From Hyalella azteca (taxonomy: Eukaryota > Arthropoda > Malacostraca > Amphipoda > Hyalellidae), in contig NW_025935162.1 of the NCBI RefSeq assembly GCF_000764305.2, forward strand, positions 124,001 to 188,000: a stretch of 64,000 bases of DNA, written 5' to 3'. A program made the position numbers and the translations under genes. The notes beneath the pieces were generated by a model. It saw nothing but the letters and a program-made list of their open reading frames with translations. It was not told the DNA's origin and made no database searches. Shown piece after piece: positions 44,613-57,916 of the stretch (its first letter is position 1; the number at the start of each line of letters is the position of its first letter).

Positions 44613-45540
44613 CTATTTGGAAGAGAACCGGATTTATTTTGCAATACGAGAGCAAATTTGCTAAGATAGTTCTATCGAAACAGAATAAAAATGCATTTAT
44701 AGACGATGAATAAATTTTTTTCGAGCTGCCCTATCGAAATTCATTAGGCAGATGTTGTTGTGAAACATGGACGGGTGAGAGTTCCTCGACACAGGCAACA
44801 TCTACACGAAATTTACGATAGATTGAAGCCCGGCCGTCCTGAGTTATTGTTGTTGGTGAGGTAGAAGAGCTCTGGGCCGCGGCGCTCACTGCAGGCGTAA
44901 GACGATCAGTATTGGCAGTAATAATACGTTAGGGTATCTTACGGCGGCGTTTATGGTGTTTATACAGCAATAGTGACGTAAAACACAAGCACAGCCCTCG
45001 GCTCGCTCCCTATGTGTATAGTGGCCTTGCTCCCTCCATGCAATTGCGTCGGGTTCAGCAGACGTGTTGCCAGGGTTGGTTATGTCTTACTTCGTGCACG
45101 GAAAACGAAGGGCAAATGAAAACTTGACAGACATCGGCATTACAAAGTTCAATGAAATAAAATTTTGCAAATTGTCAAGAATATGATTGTTGTTCCAGAA
45201 ATTAATTTTGTTAAGATTGTGTTAATGGGCCTAGTTACAATCGTAATGACAAGCAAAATCTATTCAAAGTTAACAAGAATACATTTATTAGAAAGCCGAA
45301 ATATGCGCCCAATAGTTCAAATATTATTTACTATGCAAGCTTAAATAAACTGATGACCTAGACGGTCAAGAAAAACTCTTTCCTGCTAATAATGGCATAT
45401 GAAGGCGTGCAATGGCCCTTCCAAAAAAAGCGCCTACATTCGCAAGTTAAGAGGACAAATTCTTGTATTAGCGCCAATGAAGGAAGTTTAGAGAGAGGTC
45501 GTGAGGTGCGCCACGAGGGAGGGGTCTGATTAGAAGAGTT
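44613..45540. other. GC-patchy unique DNA; source of the displaced 108-bp block
   Basis: 44648-44755 is the genomic original of the adaptor-bounded block at 42622. 44760-45090 is GC-richer (ctgggccgcggcgctcac) and could hold a promoter or UTR, but shows no frame above about 60 codons. Confidence 0.35.
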
Positions 45541-45647
45541 TATTTAACTCAGAGTCATTGGGTTCACTTGAACTGCCAAGATGATGAACTTCCAAGTGAA
45601 CTGATACTCCGATGTGTGATTCATCGAGTGATGAACTGGCACTCTGA

Positions 45648-45880
45648 TAAACTGCCAAGATCTCCGATGACACTCCGATGAACTGACAAGATCTCCGATG
45701 ACACTCCGATGAACTGCCAAGATTTTCGAAGACACTCCGATGAACTGCCAAGATCTCCGATGACACTCCGATGAACTGCCAAGATCTCCGATGACACTCC
45801 GATGAACTGCCAAGATCTCCGATGACACTCCAATGAACTGCCAAGATTTCCGAAGACACTCCGATGAACTGTCAAGATCT
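45648..45880. repeat. Minisatellite, 31-bp unit, about 7-8 copies
   Basis: The unit is actccgatgaactgccaaga plus tctccgatgac. Two copies carry 'tttccgaagac' instead. Minus-strand frames give false Ser/Val/Ile repeat ORFs. Confidence 0.95.
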
Positions 45881-47025
45881 GTCAAGTTTGTTCAAATCTT
45901 GAGCAGCTCTGACTGAGCAAAGTGTGCCAGGGTCAACAAGAAAAAACTGCACATTATATTTAGAAAGAAATGAAAATAAAATTGAAAAAAGTAAGACGAG
46001 ATCCGGCCTGAAGATCTTACGGAAACAGAAATGTCTGCAGTGGACTAAATGGTGCCGAGATACTGGCCGACATCGAAATTATGACGCCTAAAAATTAATA
46101 AAGGTTTATAAACAGGATGTGCTAATATTGATCAAAAAATTAGTAAATAGTGAATTCTATTGAGAGATTGGTTATTGATAACGCAGTGCGTCTTCCACAA
46201 AATAACTTCTCAGAAAAAGTTAATAATAGATCGAGTTGTAGTTTTGTTCGATTAAATAAATGTCAAACCTAAACCATTTTTTATTGATAGCTGAGATTTG
46301 ATCAGTAATTTTTAAACTAACATTGCAATTAAAATGAATTTAGCATTGAACAAATCAAATGAATAATTTTTTTCATGCGTGTTGGACTAGTCAACTCGTG
46401 AGCATTGAAATAATGGATAAAACTATTGATATTTCACTTATATAAGTCAACTGCTATGTAATATTTACATTAACTAATGTTGTGAGTACATCCAAAAGCA
46501 TTTGAAGTTGAGATAATACCTCTATGGGATTCGGAGTTTTGCATAATTCTATAAAATATAATGTCTATTTTTATTATAATTAATGTTTATTAATATAATA
46601 ATTAATAATAATAAAATTAATAATTAAAATATAATGTTTATTTTTTATTATAATTAATTGTTTAATTTAAATGCTAAGCGAAACGCATTGGCAACGCAAA
46701 ACTATCCGAGTGGACTTCAATGTCACGTAAAAGCTTTATAAATTTTGAATGTCCGCGCACTTTGATGCCACGTTAGCGAAACAAATTCGATTGAAGGAGT
46801 CTTAAGCAATAAAATCAACATCCATGGAAGCTATAATCTAGTTTTTCTTCAGACGACGCATGATAGAAAACTCCAAAGCGCACAGCATAGAACAAACGTC
46901 GAACGCATTACTTTAAATAATGCACACACATAGAAAAAAATCGGACAAATTAGAAAAACTTCAAAGGCGTAAGTAAATCCAGGGAAACACATGCAGCCAT
47001 GCCAGATGCTCGTTCAAATACTGGC
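45881..47025. other. No gene seen; AT-only repeat at 46550-46665
   Basis: 'aaaatataatgt-tattttt-attataattaat' occurs twice about 73 bp apart around a run of taataat. Otherwise unremarkable. Confidence 0.4.
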
Positions 47026-47098
47026 TTGATCACCGGATCACCTGATCACCATATAACCTGATCACCTTATCACTTGATCACCTGATCACATGATCGTT
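47026..47098. repeat. Decamer repeat (cctgatcacc), about 7 imperfect copies
   Basis: Built on the palindrome TGATCA, with copies such as 'ggatcacc', 'cttatcac' and 'catgatcg' showing decay. Confidence 0.85.
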
Positions 47099-50000
47099 GT
47101 GTTAAAGAGCAATTGGAAAATAAATAAATTGCGTTTTTTACAAGAATCTTAAAACAAAAACAAAGAAGCCAGGTTAATTCAACAGTTAATTCAAAAGCAG
47201 ATAAGTGGAATTTGTTAGGCGAATTTTTTTTTAATTCATGTTAATTAAACTTGCGATCCAAGCAGACCACTGATTTCATAATGCTTGGCTATGAGTGAAT
47301 AAAGCAAACACCTTACACTTCTGCACAGATTTTGTTCACGCCATACGCCAGGTGTTGGTTGTCTCCATATGCAGTACAATTGACGCTCAAGCAAATCATG
47401 CTTTCAATGCAAATTCCTAACCTGAACTCAGACATCATCGCTGCTACGGTCTGAGCTTTGATCTTCAAGTCCTGAAGTGAAGCGCTCAGCAAACATCGAC
47501 ATAACGTGGCTGGCACGGCAGGCAGGCGCTGCAGTCTGGTGCCAGGAACGTGATGTTTGATAATCGTTCCAACACGTGCGAGCAAAGCTGATGATATTAG
47601 CACGAAGTGCTATTTTCCTTGTTTCGTTATTGATGATATCATTTCCATTCCGTATTACTTCCAGGTATTGACAGCTCTGCATGCATCCTATAACATCATG
47701 AAATCTACTGAATATTTTTCGCAGGAAAAACTCAATATAATTTGAAGTTCAATAGTTTAAAAACGATAAAAGTTTAAAAAACGGAAAAGTTCAACAAATT
47801 TATTAAAAGAAAAGATTAAATAACTTCCAGTAACCCTTGATATTTCAATAACCAAATTATTCCACTTGCAACGAAATTGAATTCTCATTATGTAGCTTTC
47901 CAGTCAGTTCGAATCTATTAATTCGCTTCCATGGCAGTGGTGTATTTGTACCTCATATATCAGCCATTTCCTTGTATCGAATGCATTTTAATAACCAGCT
48001 TTAAAACGAAAAATCCTGTAAATTTTTCACCAGCATCGCATTTTTTTAAAATTCGTTTCAGCACTCAGCGCAATGCCACGCGGTCTTAAATTCGTCAATA
48101 GCATTATTATTTTGCAATGGAAACAAACAAACAAATATATGTTCTAATACCTCCTCTACTCGTTGTTCAAGTGTAAAAATGTTTCGATCTCAATCTCTGC
48201 CACCTGTGCCGCCTCACTTCACCGCTCGCAACTGAAAATATTATATTCATATACATGGAATAAAAACGCCCTCATATCTTCTAAAGTTTTGTGCGCTGCG
48301 TACTGAAAATTTTGCAAATGGAAAGCAAGTGTCCAGTTGTTTCCCGTTATGAAATGAACTAAAATTTAAAATAAGAGTTTGGGGAAAGTAGAAAAAAGCG
48401 CTATCATCTGTCGGCTTGAGGAATATTAAAACTTTGTTACATTGCTCAGGTATTAAAATAAGTACAATAATATGAGTATGTCAGTATAATTATGACATCT
48501 GTAAATCAATTCTTTTAAAATGAGAATATACTGTATCTTCAGAAGAACTTTGGGAATTATAAGCTATTTTTTTAACAAACCATCTTAACGCTGACTTGCG
48601 ATAGGAAATGTTACTCAAATGGACCGATATAATTTGAATTGAAGCACAAGGCAGAATATATTGAGCATAGGTTCCCCATATGGACAAGTCAATAACCCAT
48701 TTGCAGACCAAGTTCTTCGGTAGCCACTTTGCACAAGTGCGCAATTGCCAACCCATTCCCAACGAGCACATGACACTTTGTAACGTTGAATCACTGTTGG
48801 TTCATCGGTGGCCGCCGGAAAGTCAACGGTTTGCCAATGATAATTCTCAACCGATGTTCCAAAGGGGGCATTTTAGTGCCTATAATGATCGTCGGCAAAT
48901 CGAATGACGTCTGAATAGAGGCTCTGATTGGGGAAACTGCATGGCATCGCAGGGCATCTCCGCATAGGCTGCAGAGGACAAGATGTTATATGCTAAGAGT
49001 TCTATGAAAAGTTCTTCACGATGCGTTCAAGAATTTTATTGGAATGAGAATATTCGAATCTATATAGATGCATTGTAAAAATTAGCCTTTAAAACTTTTA
49101 TCGGCCTTTGATGTAATAATATAACAACTGTCAAGTGACAAAAAAAAAATGCTGGATGCGGCTGCTTTTTATGGTAGGTTGCCTACATTACATTAATTAT
49201 TGTAACCCCCAATGAAACGCTAGAAATTAGCAAGTTGCATCATCTGATAACACATAAAAAGTTTTATGGATAGGAGTACATAACAATTTACTGACCCTGA
49301 AGAAAGAACTAAAACATTTGTGCAATATTTACTTAGCTAATTGCATTGGTTGCACTACCGCGGTCAGGACGGCGCTGAGCGCGGCTCTGAAAAGCTCACA
49401 CGGGCGTTCCAGAGTCGATTTTCTGGGCATTAGTGCAGCCCCGGACTGCTTGATGAGATCCGCCTTCAGTCTTCATTTTACGAGGCCGTGTTTTCCAGCC
49501 TCGCAAATTTTGGACCCGCGAATTGAAAATCGCTACGAGCAGCTTTACATAAAGGCGACTAGTTCGTAGTACGATGAAGGTAATGTGGGGGCATCTTTAT
49601 TCATCCGTTGCGTTTAATTATAGAGCCTAATGCCATGACGCTTGTAATGCGAAGCTCCCTGCAAAACTCTGAATGACATCCGCTGTCGAGCGCCGCAGAA
49701 TAAAGGCCTTAGTTTGTATTGGCATGCTTTGAATGTTGCAGTATTCCTTTTTTCACATGGAATATTCTTCTTGACTGAAGCACTCACTGAATGAGCTTTT
49801 TTGTTTGTAACGCTGGAAACAAGCGAAATTATGAGCAAATATTTGTGCACGACGCTTTTTAGAAATTGTCAAGTTAAAGAAAAATTAAAACGTAAAAATC
49901 TGGAACATTTTTTTAACCATGTGAAGAAACTAACCACGTTCATCTTCAACGTTAACGATACAAGTAGGTAATGAACAAGCATTGTGTCGATTTTATCTTT

Positions 50001-50914
50001 CAAAATTTAACATTCAAGAAATATTTCAGAAATTCTGTGAGGGCATTTTTTTCATCACCACTTTAGATTCGTAACAGACTCAAGGCTTCAAATTGCCTGA
50101 TCAAAAAGACGGAGAAGCAAGCTTCACATATTGGCAAACTCGGGCATCACAAACATATGGAACAAGATTCCTGGAACAAACAAACAGCTTCATTCCTGGA
50201 ACTCAATTGAGAGCAATTTCAAAGCAAAGCGTTGCAGGATAGAGAACTGAGCAACACTCGTTCTAAAAACGCATGAAATTTTAATGATAAAAGTTTGTCA
50301 TTAATGTGAAACATGAATTGAAGCATGTAGAGATAATGTCACGATTATTTTAGATAATGAGAGCAGTAACTATTTTTAGGTAAACAAAACAGGCTGATGT
50401 ATTTATAACAAAAAGCCTTAAACAGCTATAGTTCCTGAGAAATTTCCTCAAAATCGGTCGCAAATTTGATAAAATTATTCCAATTGTTTGCCCAAATTAA
50501 ATTCCGCCTATTTCGGTCAACTACAAAGGCCATCAACTGTCAATTTCAACATCAAAAATATGCCGTTATCGCAGTTTTGTGAATGTGAGCATCGAAGAAA
50601 GAAATTTACAACAAATTTCCCCCAAGAAATTCCTCTCAGCTGAAAATATTCACAAACTTTCACGCGATCCTGCACGTTAGAGCGTAATTCTAGAAACTCC
50701 CTCCCCAGAGTTGTGAAATTCTGATATAGTCGCTGGAATTGTTTTCGCCACATCACTTTAAGATATAACAAATATTTTAAATTACACCTCGCGATAGTTT
50801 TTGGTGTCCTCTGTATAGTGCTCTCATCCCGTGACACAACGCGAGTGCACGAGTGCAAGAACCCTTTTCCAGAACTGGTTCGAAGGACGATGGTCCCTTC
50901 AACCTCTTCAAACC
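47099..50914. other. No confident gene (about 3.8 kb)
   Basis: GC-richer islands occur at 47440-47560, 48680-48960 and 49340-49560. Each has 75-96-codon frames on one or both strands without recognised motifs or clear splice sites. Minus frame 50517-50858 (113 codons, no ATG start) contains a protein-like stretch (FTTLGREFLELRSNVQDRV), but its upstream end is repeat sequence. None is promoted to a gene. Confidence 0.35.
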
Positions 50915-51022
50915 GTTCACCGAGTCCAAATCCAATCTAAACCATTCATTGGGTCTAAACCCGTTCCAAACTTTTAACAGAGTCCAAACCTGTTCCAAAC
51001 CGTTCATCGAGGCCGCCTAAAA
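50915..51022. repeat. Tandem repeat, ~29-bp unit, about 4 diverged copies
   Basis: The unit resembles aaaccgttcaccgagtccaa plus atctgttcc. Copies are clearly related but old. Confidence 0.75.
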
Positions 51023-53626
51023 TTGGTTTTGATAATGTTGGGCCATTTGATGATACGTTAACAACCTCAAATGAGACGGCAGGCCAATAACGACCGTGCT
51101 AATCACCGCTGAAGGACGAATCTTTCCAAGTTTCGAGGACTAAGTTGCAAAGAAGGATCTCCCGAAACATTTTAAAAGCCCCGGCCGACTGAATGTTTAG
51201 CAGCAGAGTCCAAGTTCTTGCATAATGAGCACTCATCTCACTCTCTGCCGATGCTGTGTTCAAAGGCGGCTAATTTGTGATCATAAGTTCTTTGTTGATC
51301 TCAGATCCGGGTTTTATTTTTGTCCTCAGCTGGCAGGTTTGTAACGTTTAGTCGCAGCCGGTTGAAGAGACGCCGATGTTGCAATTATTTATGACAGCTG
51401 AGACTCTGATCGTCATACTACGCTATCATCAAAGTCTCTTAGTGAGGAGAATGTAGTAATTGCACGTCATACTCTTCTCATTTTATTTAAAAGGGATGTC
51501 TAAATACGAGTGAGTGGTATCGTACATTACAGATGGTAAGATGTGTCTAAAACTTCAATGATTCTAACTGCTGCTGGAACTTAAATGACCCGAGAGCAGC
51601 TAGACTAATAAGAAGTCATCACTTGTGTTGGAGCTCAAAATAATCACCGTTAGAGGGTGAGGTAATTTTCTTAAATCTTTTATTAATCTCGCATTGCGAA
51701 GCCCGTTCAGTGGCTATCCTAAATAAATCAGATACGTACCAACCAACTTTTGTCAAATCAAGAATCGTTTCGATTTTTTAAAGTTATTCAGTGACGAAAG
51801 TAAGATGAAGAGAAATGCCAGATTTTATTTGTTATGTTCCTTTAATGCCTCTGCTAAGACTATAGCAACTGTTTTACGGGGCAATGGTTGTGGGAGGTGT
51901 TATATGGATAAATTAGAGGAAGTATTGCTCTCCGTAAACAAGAAATGGATGAGATTTTACTTCTCATGTTTTCCTTGAAACAAGGTTTGTGTTTTCCCTG
52001 CAATTTTTCCGTAGAGACCTCATCCTATCATTAGCATTTCATCATTTTGTCTGAGACCAAACTTGTTCCAGCAGCCTTCTAGAAGTTTTCAAAATTCATG
52101 CTGGGCTAGACACCTTGTTAAGGTATACTTGAGCAGAGCTGTCGGAGCTACAAGACCAACTGGGCTTAGCTGCCTATTCCTCTAAACTTTCCCTTGTTCC
52201 GCAAAAGAATGAATAATTAATTGTCCAAATTCACTGCCTCGAATATAGACAAGGAATAATCAATAGTCTACACTGTGATACAATAATAACAGAATTTTTA
52301 CCCCTATTTCAACACTACGATAAATTTGGTAAATATTTTTACGGTTGTGTGTCTGTAGGGATCATGGCAAATTATTCGGGATTTCTAAGACCGCTAAACG
52401 AAGAAAAATATAACAGTGACCGACGCGTTGAATTTAGAATGTAGAGAGCGGGTTGGCGTTCCCGTAGCAGTGTGCGAATTCTATACGGACTTGCCTATGG
52501 GTTACGTGCAAGGTTTTGTGTGTGTAATACAGCTACTATATATATAGAGATACCGAAAATGTTCTAGTGTCGTGTTTACATTCTACTGTATCTGTTGATA
52601 CTGTATTTGCTATCTCGTGTTTCCTAGGGTTGTATTAATATTGTTTTTGTTGATATTTAATGCTTCATTTTATTTTGATTCAGGTGTGAAGTAATTTGTC
52701 CAATTGAATGTATATTAGACTTTTTTCTTTGTAGGGAGTAACCGTAGAACAAGCCGTTATCTATGCCTTGCCGCTCTTGTGCTCTAATTAACTTCAGTCT
52801 ATATAGTAGTTTTATTTTGGTGCGACTCTGTCAGCATTAAATAATATAATTGTTTCTTAAAGCTAATTTTTTTTGAACCCCGGCACGCAAGATCATTAGT
52901 GTCACTGTTAATTATTATTACTTAGCTGAAGATTCTTAGAGCACCAATCTCAATCAGAACTAGGATTGTATTTCGTGTTTCGGTTGCGCAGTGCAGCCAA
53001 TGATTGTTCCATCAATCTAGGGATAATGCTAAGTCGAGGGTCGGACAAGACAAATTTGCTTGGTGCTCAGCAATGCCAATGTCACAGCCGAGTCTCGGAT
53101 CTGCATCAGGTCGATTTTTACTTCCAGCTTCAGTTGCTATTTCTTGAAATTCTTTGTTACTCTTGCTTTATTGTTTGTTGTAATAGCTTGACTCTCGTTA
53201 AAAGTGGGTACTATTTGGTCAAGTTTAGACAACTTAATCAGTCTAAATCTCCAAATGCACACGTAAGCAACGAAACTACGGCGAGTAAATAATCTAGAGA
53301 GGATTATAGGTTGGATTAACAATGGTTCAATATTGCACCCCCCAATTAATATTTGGCTTTGTATCCTGCGTTGGGAGAGACATAGGAAAAGATACAAAAA
53401 GAACAGGATCATAACTAATAAACCTCGTTTAGTTACACGGAGCGGCCGATTTCTAGTCTGTGATTGGAGAGATGAGCTTGGAAAACACTCAGTGATTGGC
53501 TCTTGAAGTCACGAATCATAACTTTTTTTTTGTCATTGCAGCCCCTGCTATCTTTACGATTAATCGAGAGTGCGTCCGTTTGAGTGGTATCTATGATACC
53601 GTACATTACTCCTGAGACCGCGAGGT
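51023..53626. other. No confident gene (about 2.6 kb)
   Basis: The longest non-repeat plus frame in the window's right half (52966-53292, 108 codons) has no ATG start, is Cys/Leu/Phe-rich and is partly overlapped by a minus frame. It is left uncalled. Confidence 0.35.
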
Positions 53627-53690
53627 GTTAAACGTACGCGTGTACGTGTCTGACGTACACGTGTACGTGTCTGCCGCACACGTTTACGTG
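53627..53690. repeat. 21-bp tandem repeat of acgtacacgtgtacgtgtct type, 3 copies
   Basis: Each unit contains the palindrome acacgtgt/acgtacgt-like core (CACGTG, an E-box core), alternating purine and pyrimidine. Confidence 0.85.
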
Positions 53691-53732
53691 TTTAACCTGT
53701 TGTCAAGCTCACGTTAACTCTTGAGATTCACC

Positions 53733-53800
53733 ATACCGATATTGAAATGTTTCGGAGTCTAGCTCCATCATCCGAAACGTTTTCAATATCACGATTGTGA
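53733..53800. mobile_element. Inverted-repeat segment with hammerhead-like cores on both strands
   Basis: 'gatattgaaa-tgtttcgga' and 'tccgaaacgttttcaatatc' are inverted copies flanking 'gtctagctccatca'. On the minus strand CGGATGA, a GGAG/CTCC stem and GAAAC follow in order, one substitution (U4) away from the hammerhead box CUGAUGA plus GAAA, with one extra base between box and stem. The plus strand also has a GAAACG. Probably a short element end; the class is unproven. Confidence 0.35.
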
Positions 53801-54754
53801 ATTTTTTTGGCGTTTTCTTTGCTTTTAAATTCCTCGTGAACCTGCGATATAAACTGATAATATAAGAACTCTTTTTAAGATGCGCCGCGGTAACCTGCTA
53901 CTCGTCAAACATAACCTCTCCAGATGCACTGAGTAAACCTGCAACTTATCAAGCATAACCTAACTTTCCTGGCTGTTCAGGTTAATTTATAATCCTTCAA
54001 AAAATATTAAATTTTACATTCCAGATCACGTCACAGTAGGATTAGAAAAAAATTGATCTCAAAATTAAATTTGAATCTTTCAACTTCATTGTCATTTTTA
54101 ATCGAAAGTACGCTATTTTCCTAATCTAATAAAAGCATTACATATGAAATTTGAGACCAGTTGTACGATAAACGCGCAATATTACGAAAAGATCGACATC
54201 GTTTTCACTTTCTTATTCCAAAGTTTTCTTCACAATGAAAACATCAAGTGTTACGGTTGAGGTAACCTTCAAGTTGTCTTTGAAACAAAAATAAAAGAAC
54301 AAATCAGAACGTCTCTCACTTATGCGAACAGAAACACTAATACAAACTTTTTGTTTTCTTTCTATGTTCGCCGGCAAGTTATTTTTAAAACAACAAATTT
54401 CCCCCGCCAACAAAAAAAAATCAGTTAACCTTTCGTGTCAGCCGCCAACGCCTGCCGTGCGTGGCGGTGTGACTGGAATTCAGTTCTTATAACCGCGAAG
54501 CGTTGTCGCAAAAACGCATTGAGTTCAATAGGATTTTATTCCCCTTACAAATGAACCCATTGGGCTCAGCTGGATCGTCGCTCGTCCATCAACCCGACAG
54601 CACATGACTGGACTTTTCCAGTCGTTTTGTTTAGCAGTTCAATGGGAAGAGAAATATTTTTGACATGGTTCCGATCAAAGAGATTTGAGAGCAAAGCTTT
54701 TTTAAGTAGAGAAATGCAGGCGGAATCATTTTGCAGAATTAATTACATAAATGG
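53801..54754. other. No gene seen
   Basis: AT-rich DNA with no supported feature. Confidence 0.4.
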
Positions 54755-54812
54755 CATTTCGAAGCATGGATGCCATTTATTTTTTGCCATTTCGAAGCAC
54801 GGATGCCATTTT
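54755..54812. repeat. Two-copy repeat (gccatttcgaagca-ggatgccattt)
   Basis: A ~32-bp unit repeated twice, the second copy with one substitution. Confidence 0.8.
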
Positions 54813-55520
54813 TAACAATTCAAATTGAAGATGAATGGTAATTAAAGTTATAAATAAAGCCTTCTAGGGTATAAGCAGAATTTTATAGCAATGCAAAATT
54901 GTTGAACTACCAGATTTTTCAAACTGGGAATAAATTTTATGCTTCTCGAATCAAGGAAACCACTTTGAACTCAGTTAGCCTCAAAGCATGACTTAATACA
55001 TAATAAACACTTAAATTTATAGCTTGACCATCTGAAACAATGTAGGGAAGTATTATAGACGATACATGTGATGTTACAGCATCGCACTCTTGACGCTATA
55101 ACGCGCCATCTGGTCCGTCACTTTACTCATACTCATTACATTAACTTTTATTTTTTCTCCCCAAGAATTTTTCATCAAACTTAAGAAATAAAAATGTACT
55201 CATGAGGCAACATGAGTAATAAATCATGAACTATATCTTTTTAGATTCCAGGACTATTATTGATTGATCGTCTGTATAATATCTAACTAGTCACTCAAAG
55301 CCTATTGTTTCCTAATCCACCTACAAGAATTAACTAGAGAAATTTGATTCCCCAATTTTTGTCCTTAATCTCAGCAGGAGGTCATAAACCCTCAACTTCC
55401 AACTCTTCACTTTCGTTTGCTCAACAGTAAATCGTATAAAAAAAAAGAAAAGCCAAGGGAATTTCAACGGTACATTTGTTGAACAGCAAACTAATGTCTT
55501 ACAGCGAGTCTGTTAGACAT
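54813..55520. other. No gene seen
   Basis: AT-rich unique DNA. Confidence 0.4.
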
Positions 55521-55524
55521 TAAA

Positions 55525-55700
55525 TGGGTCTGTAGTGAATCTAATTTGTATCTCACACTAGTATGTCTCTTAAATGTCATAACTAATTTTCATAAAAATC
55601 AATAAAAAGAGGAACGGTTGTTATCCTTCTAAATCTCAATTCACAACCTCATATGCGCCCTTTCCTTTAAAGGTCTGCTGTGTATAAGCAGATGATTTCC
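55525..55700 (+). repeat. Dispersed duplicate, copy 1 (continuous)
   Basis: The left half (tgtagtgaatctaatttgta ... cactagtatgtctctt ... gtcataactaatttt) matches 56988-57055. The right half (atcaataaaaagaggaacgg ... cttctaaatctcaat) matches 57638-57690. In this copy the halves adjoin; in the other they are about 580 bp apart. Confidence 0.7.
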
Positions 55701-56985
55701 ATAAACGCAATCGAATAATTGCGATTTTAATGCGCCTATATGACTGTGAATGCTTTTAAATACAGTCTTTATGAATGATGTTGTCATAAAATTTGGCATT
55801 AGTGTTTGGCATTAGATTGACCTGATGAACGACACCTAGTTGTCAAGATTATAGTTACTTCAAATAATCGAGCGGATGCTAAATGAAAGCATACCAATAA
55901 AATACAGAGGATTTATGTTGATCCGCCCGTAATATAATGAATAAAGATTAGTTACATTGATGGTGTTAGAAAGTGTAGCGCTATATGGCTGTCTAAAATT
56001 TTTTTTTTACATTTGTACTTATCCGGACGTAGATCCGCGAAGCGATAAACTTGATAGTATGCCAAAGTAAGTTTTCTATATGAATGTGAAAAAACGATTA
56101 GATGGTAAACTTCAATAATATCAGCGTACCATGAAACGAGGAACGACTAACGATATTTGATTTTTAAATACAATAATTCATGATGAGCAACGATATTTCT
56201 CTGATCATATATACTATAATACCAGTTATGCTCTTTGTAACGTACGTTTTACGGTGACGTCAGTCATCATGCTTTGGACATCACAACAGTGAAGATTATT
56301 TCGAGCGCCTCAAACGGAAATTTCAGTCAAACGTCTTCACCTTAGACTGGAAGTTGCGGAATGTGGCGTATAAGATGGGGCTATGACTATGAGTCCTACC
56401 AAGAAATTAATGATCGATTTCAATTATAGTAAATGATCAATCAAAATTCTATTTAACCCAGCGATATGAAAATACATTTTTTAAGTTTGAATGTTCATGT
56501 TTTTATACGCATTGAAATGTTACACTGAGCTGGCCGTATTTATCGGTAGTGATATGCTGGGTAACAATCCGTAACATGCGGCAAACGGACCACTGCGGGT
56601 GATGGGCCCATAGCGGGTTTCTCGCTAATTATGGCAGATATTGGTCTGTGTTCTCTACCGCTGGTCGACAGTTTCACTGGGATGAAGTGTACGGATATAC
56701 GTTTTGCTAAGAGTGTGCGTTATTAAGTTATTTGTGAATAACAGTTTTAGCCCAGATAAAAGTTTTTATGCTGCTAAATAAAACTGTTTTCGATTACTGT
56801 AGATGAAGCTTTTGAAATTGCTGTGAATTATATTTTGAAAGTAATATTTACAGGGATAATTTTTAGTTCAAGTTAGACTATTAGCTTTTAATTAATATAA
56901 AATGTTTACACGATATAAATAGAAATGAAACGTAGTGGGGCAACGGGCCTATGCGTGACACGGGGCAAAGCGCCCATGGCGGGCT
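55701..56985. other. No gene seen; GC motifs of a possible element
   Basis: A CRE-like TGACGTCA lies at about 56257. 56560-56640 (gggtaacaatccgtaacatg, gatgggcccatagcggg) and 56935-56990 (ggggcaacgggcct, ggggcaaagcgcccatgg) share wording with the hairpin at 58382. This suggests related element pieces. Confidence 0.35.
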
Positions 56986-56987
56986 CA

Positions 56988-57730
56988 ATCTATAGTGACT
57001 CGAATTTATATTTCGCACTAGTATTTCTCTTGAATGTCATAATTAATTTTATTAAACATTCAAACTTGCGATAACGAACTCTGTAACAATATCTTACTTA
57101 ATTATCTTTGATGTCGATTGCTTATATCGGATTTCATCAATTTCACATTAAACCATTATAAAAATATCCAGTAAGTTAATCATCAATTTTTGAGCACGAA
57201 TAAAACTCATGTAATTCCTCAATTGTAAAAAGTTTAGTAAATTTCGGAATTATTTTGTTAAATCGTCCCAGCAAATATTGTGAATTTTGTTAAGAAGAAC
57301 GCCAGGGAGAACCATTTGCCAATCGCGCATTAGCTATAGAGTCATTTTCGAGACGACGCCGTGGGTTAAACATCAGCTAAGGGGAATGATGCTAAGTTTT
57401 CACTAGAATTCAATTCCTATTAGGTAAAGGAACATTCAGTGTAGCTGTCATAAGTGAGTTAATAATAAAGTTTTGTGTTCTTTGATATTGTTATTCCATT
57501 ATGTTCATGTCGTGATTGTATTCTAAAGACCTATACCACCCTCAGGTGTTGGTGGTGCCGTCATTCTTCAACCCATCAATAAACATACTAAACCTTCAGA
57601 TTCTTACTCAATCCTACTTTAATGCATATTTACTACAATCAATAGGAAGCAGAACGGTTGTTTTCACTTCTAAATCTCAATACGCATTTCTTAAACAGCC
57701 CTCCTCTAAAAATCCCCCTCTGTGAAGTCT
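56988..57730 (+). repeat. Dispersed duplicate, copy 2, split by a ~580-bp insertion
   Basis: The left half lies at 56988-57055 and the right half at 57638-57730. The intervening 57056-57637 has no equivalent in copy 1 (55525-55700). I could not identify terminal inverted repeats for the insert, so a deletion in copy 1 is the alternative. Confidence 0.6.
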
Positions 57731-57916
57731 TGTGTTATACATCATTAGATTTGTCTCAATGACCTTTTCAAAACAATGACTAGTTTTTTGAATTACAAAT
57801 TACACTTCATATTGCATGATTTTTTGATTTGCCGCCTAAAGGCAGGATATGTAGTTTTTAGTTATACGTATTTATGACCCCTTATCGAGTTATTGACTCT
57901 TGCTTTGCCAAAAGTT

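Noticed and set aside
42622..44755. Genomic 108-bp segmental duplication
   Set aside because: The left copy is bounded by mosaic-end adaptor on both sides, so it is a mate-pair chimera.
45530..45885. Ser/Val-rich repeat ORFs on the minus strand
   Set aside because: Translations of the 31-bp minisatellite in three frames.
50517..50858. 113-codon minus-strand ORF with a protein-like middle
   Set aside because: No ATG at its start, and I recognise no domain. Kept as a note in the region entry.
52966..53292. 108-codon plus-strand ORF, the longest non-repeat plus-strand frame in the right half
   Set aside because: It has no ATG start, is hydrophobic by composition, is overlapped by a minus ORF and has no splice evidence.
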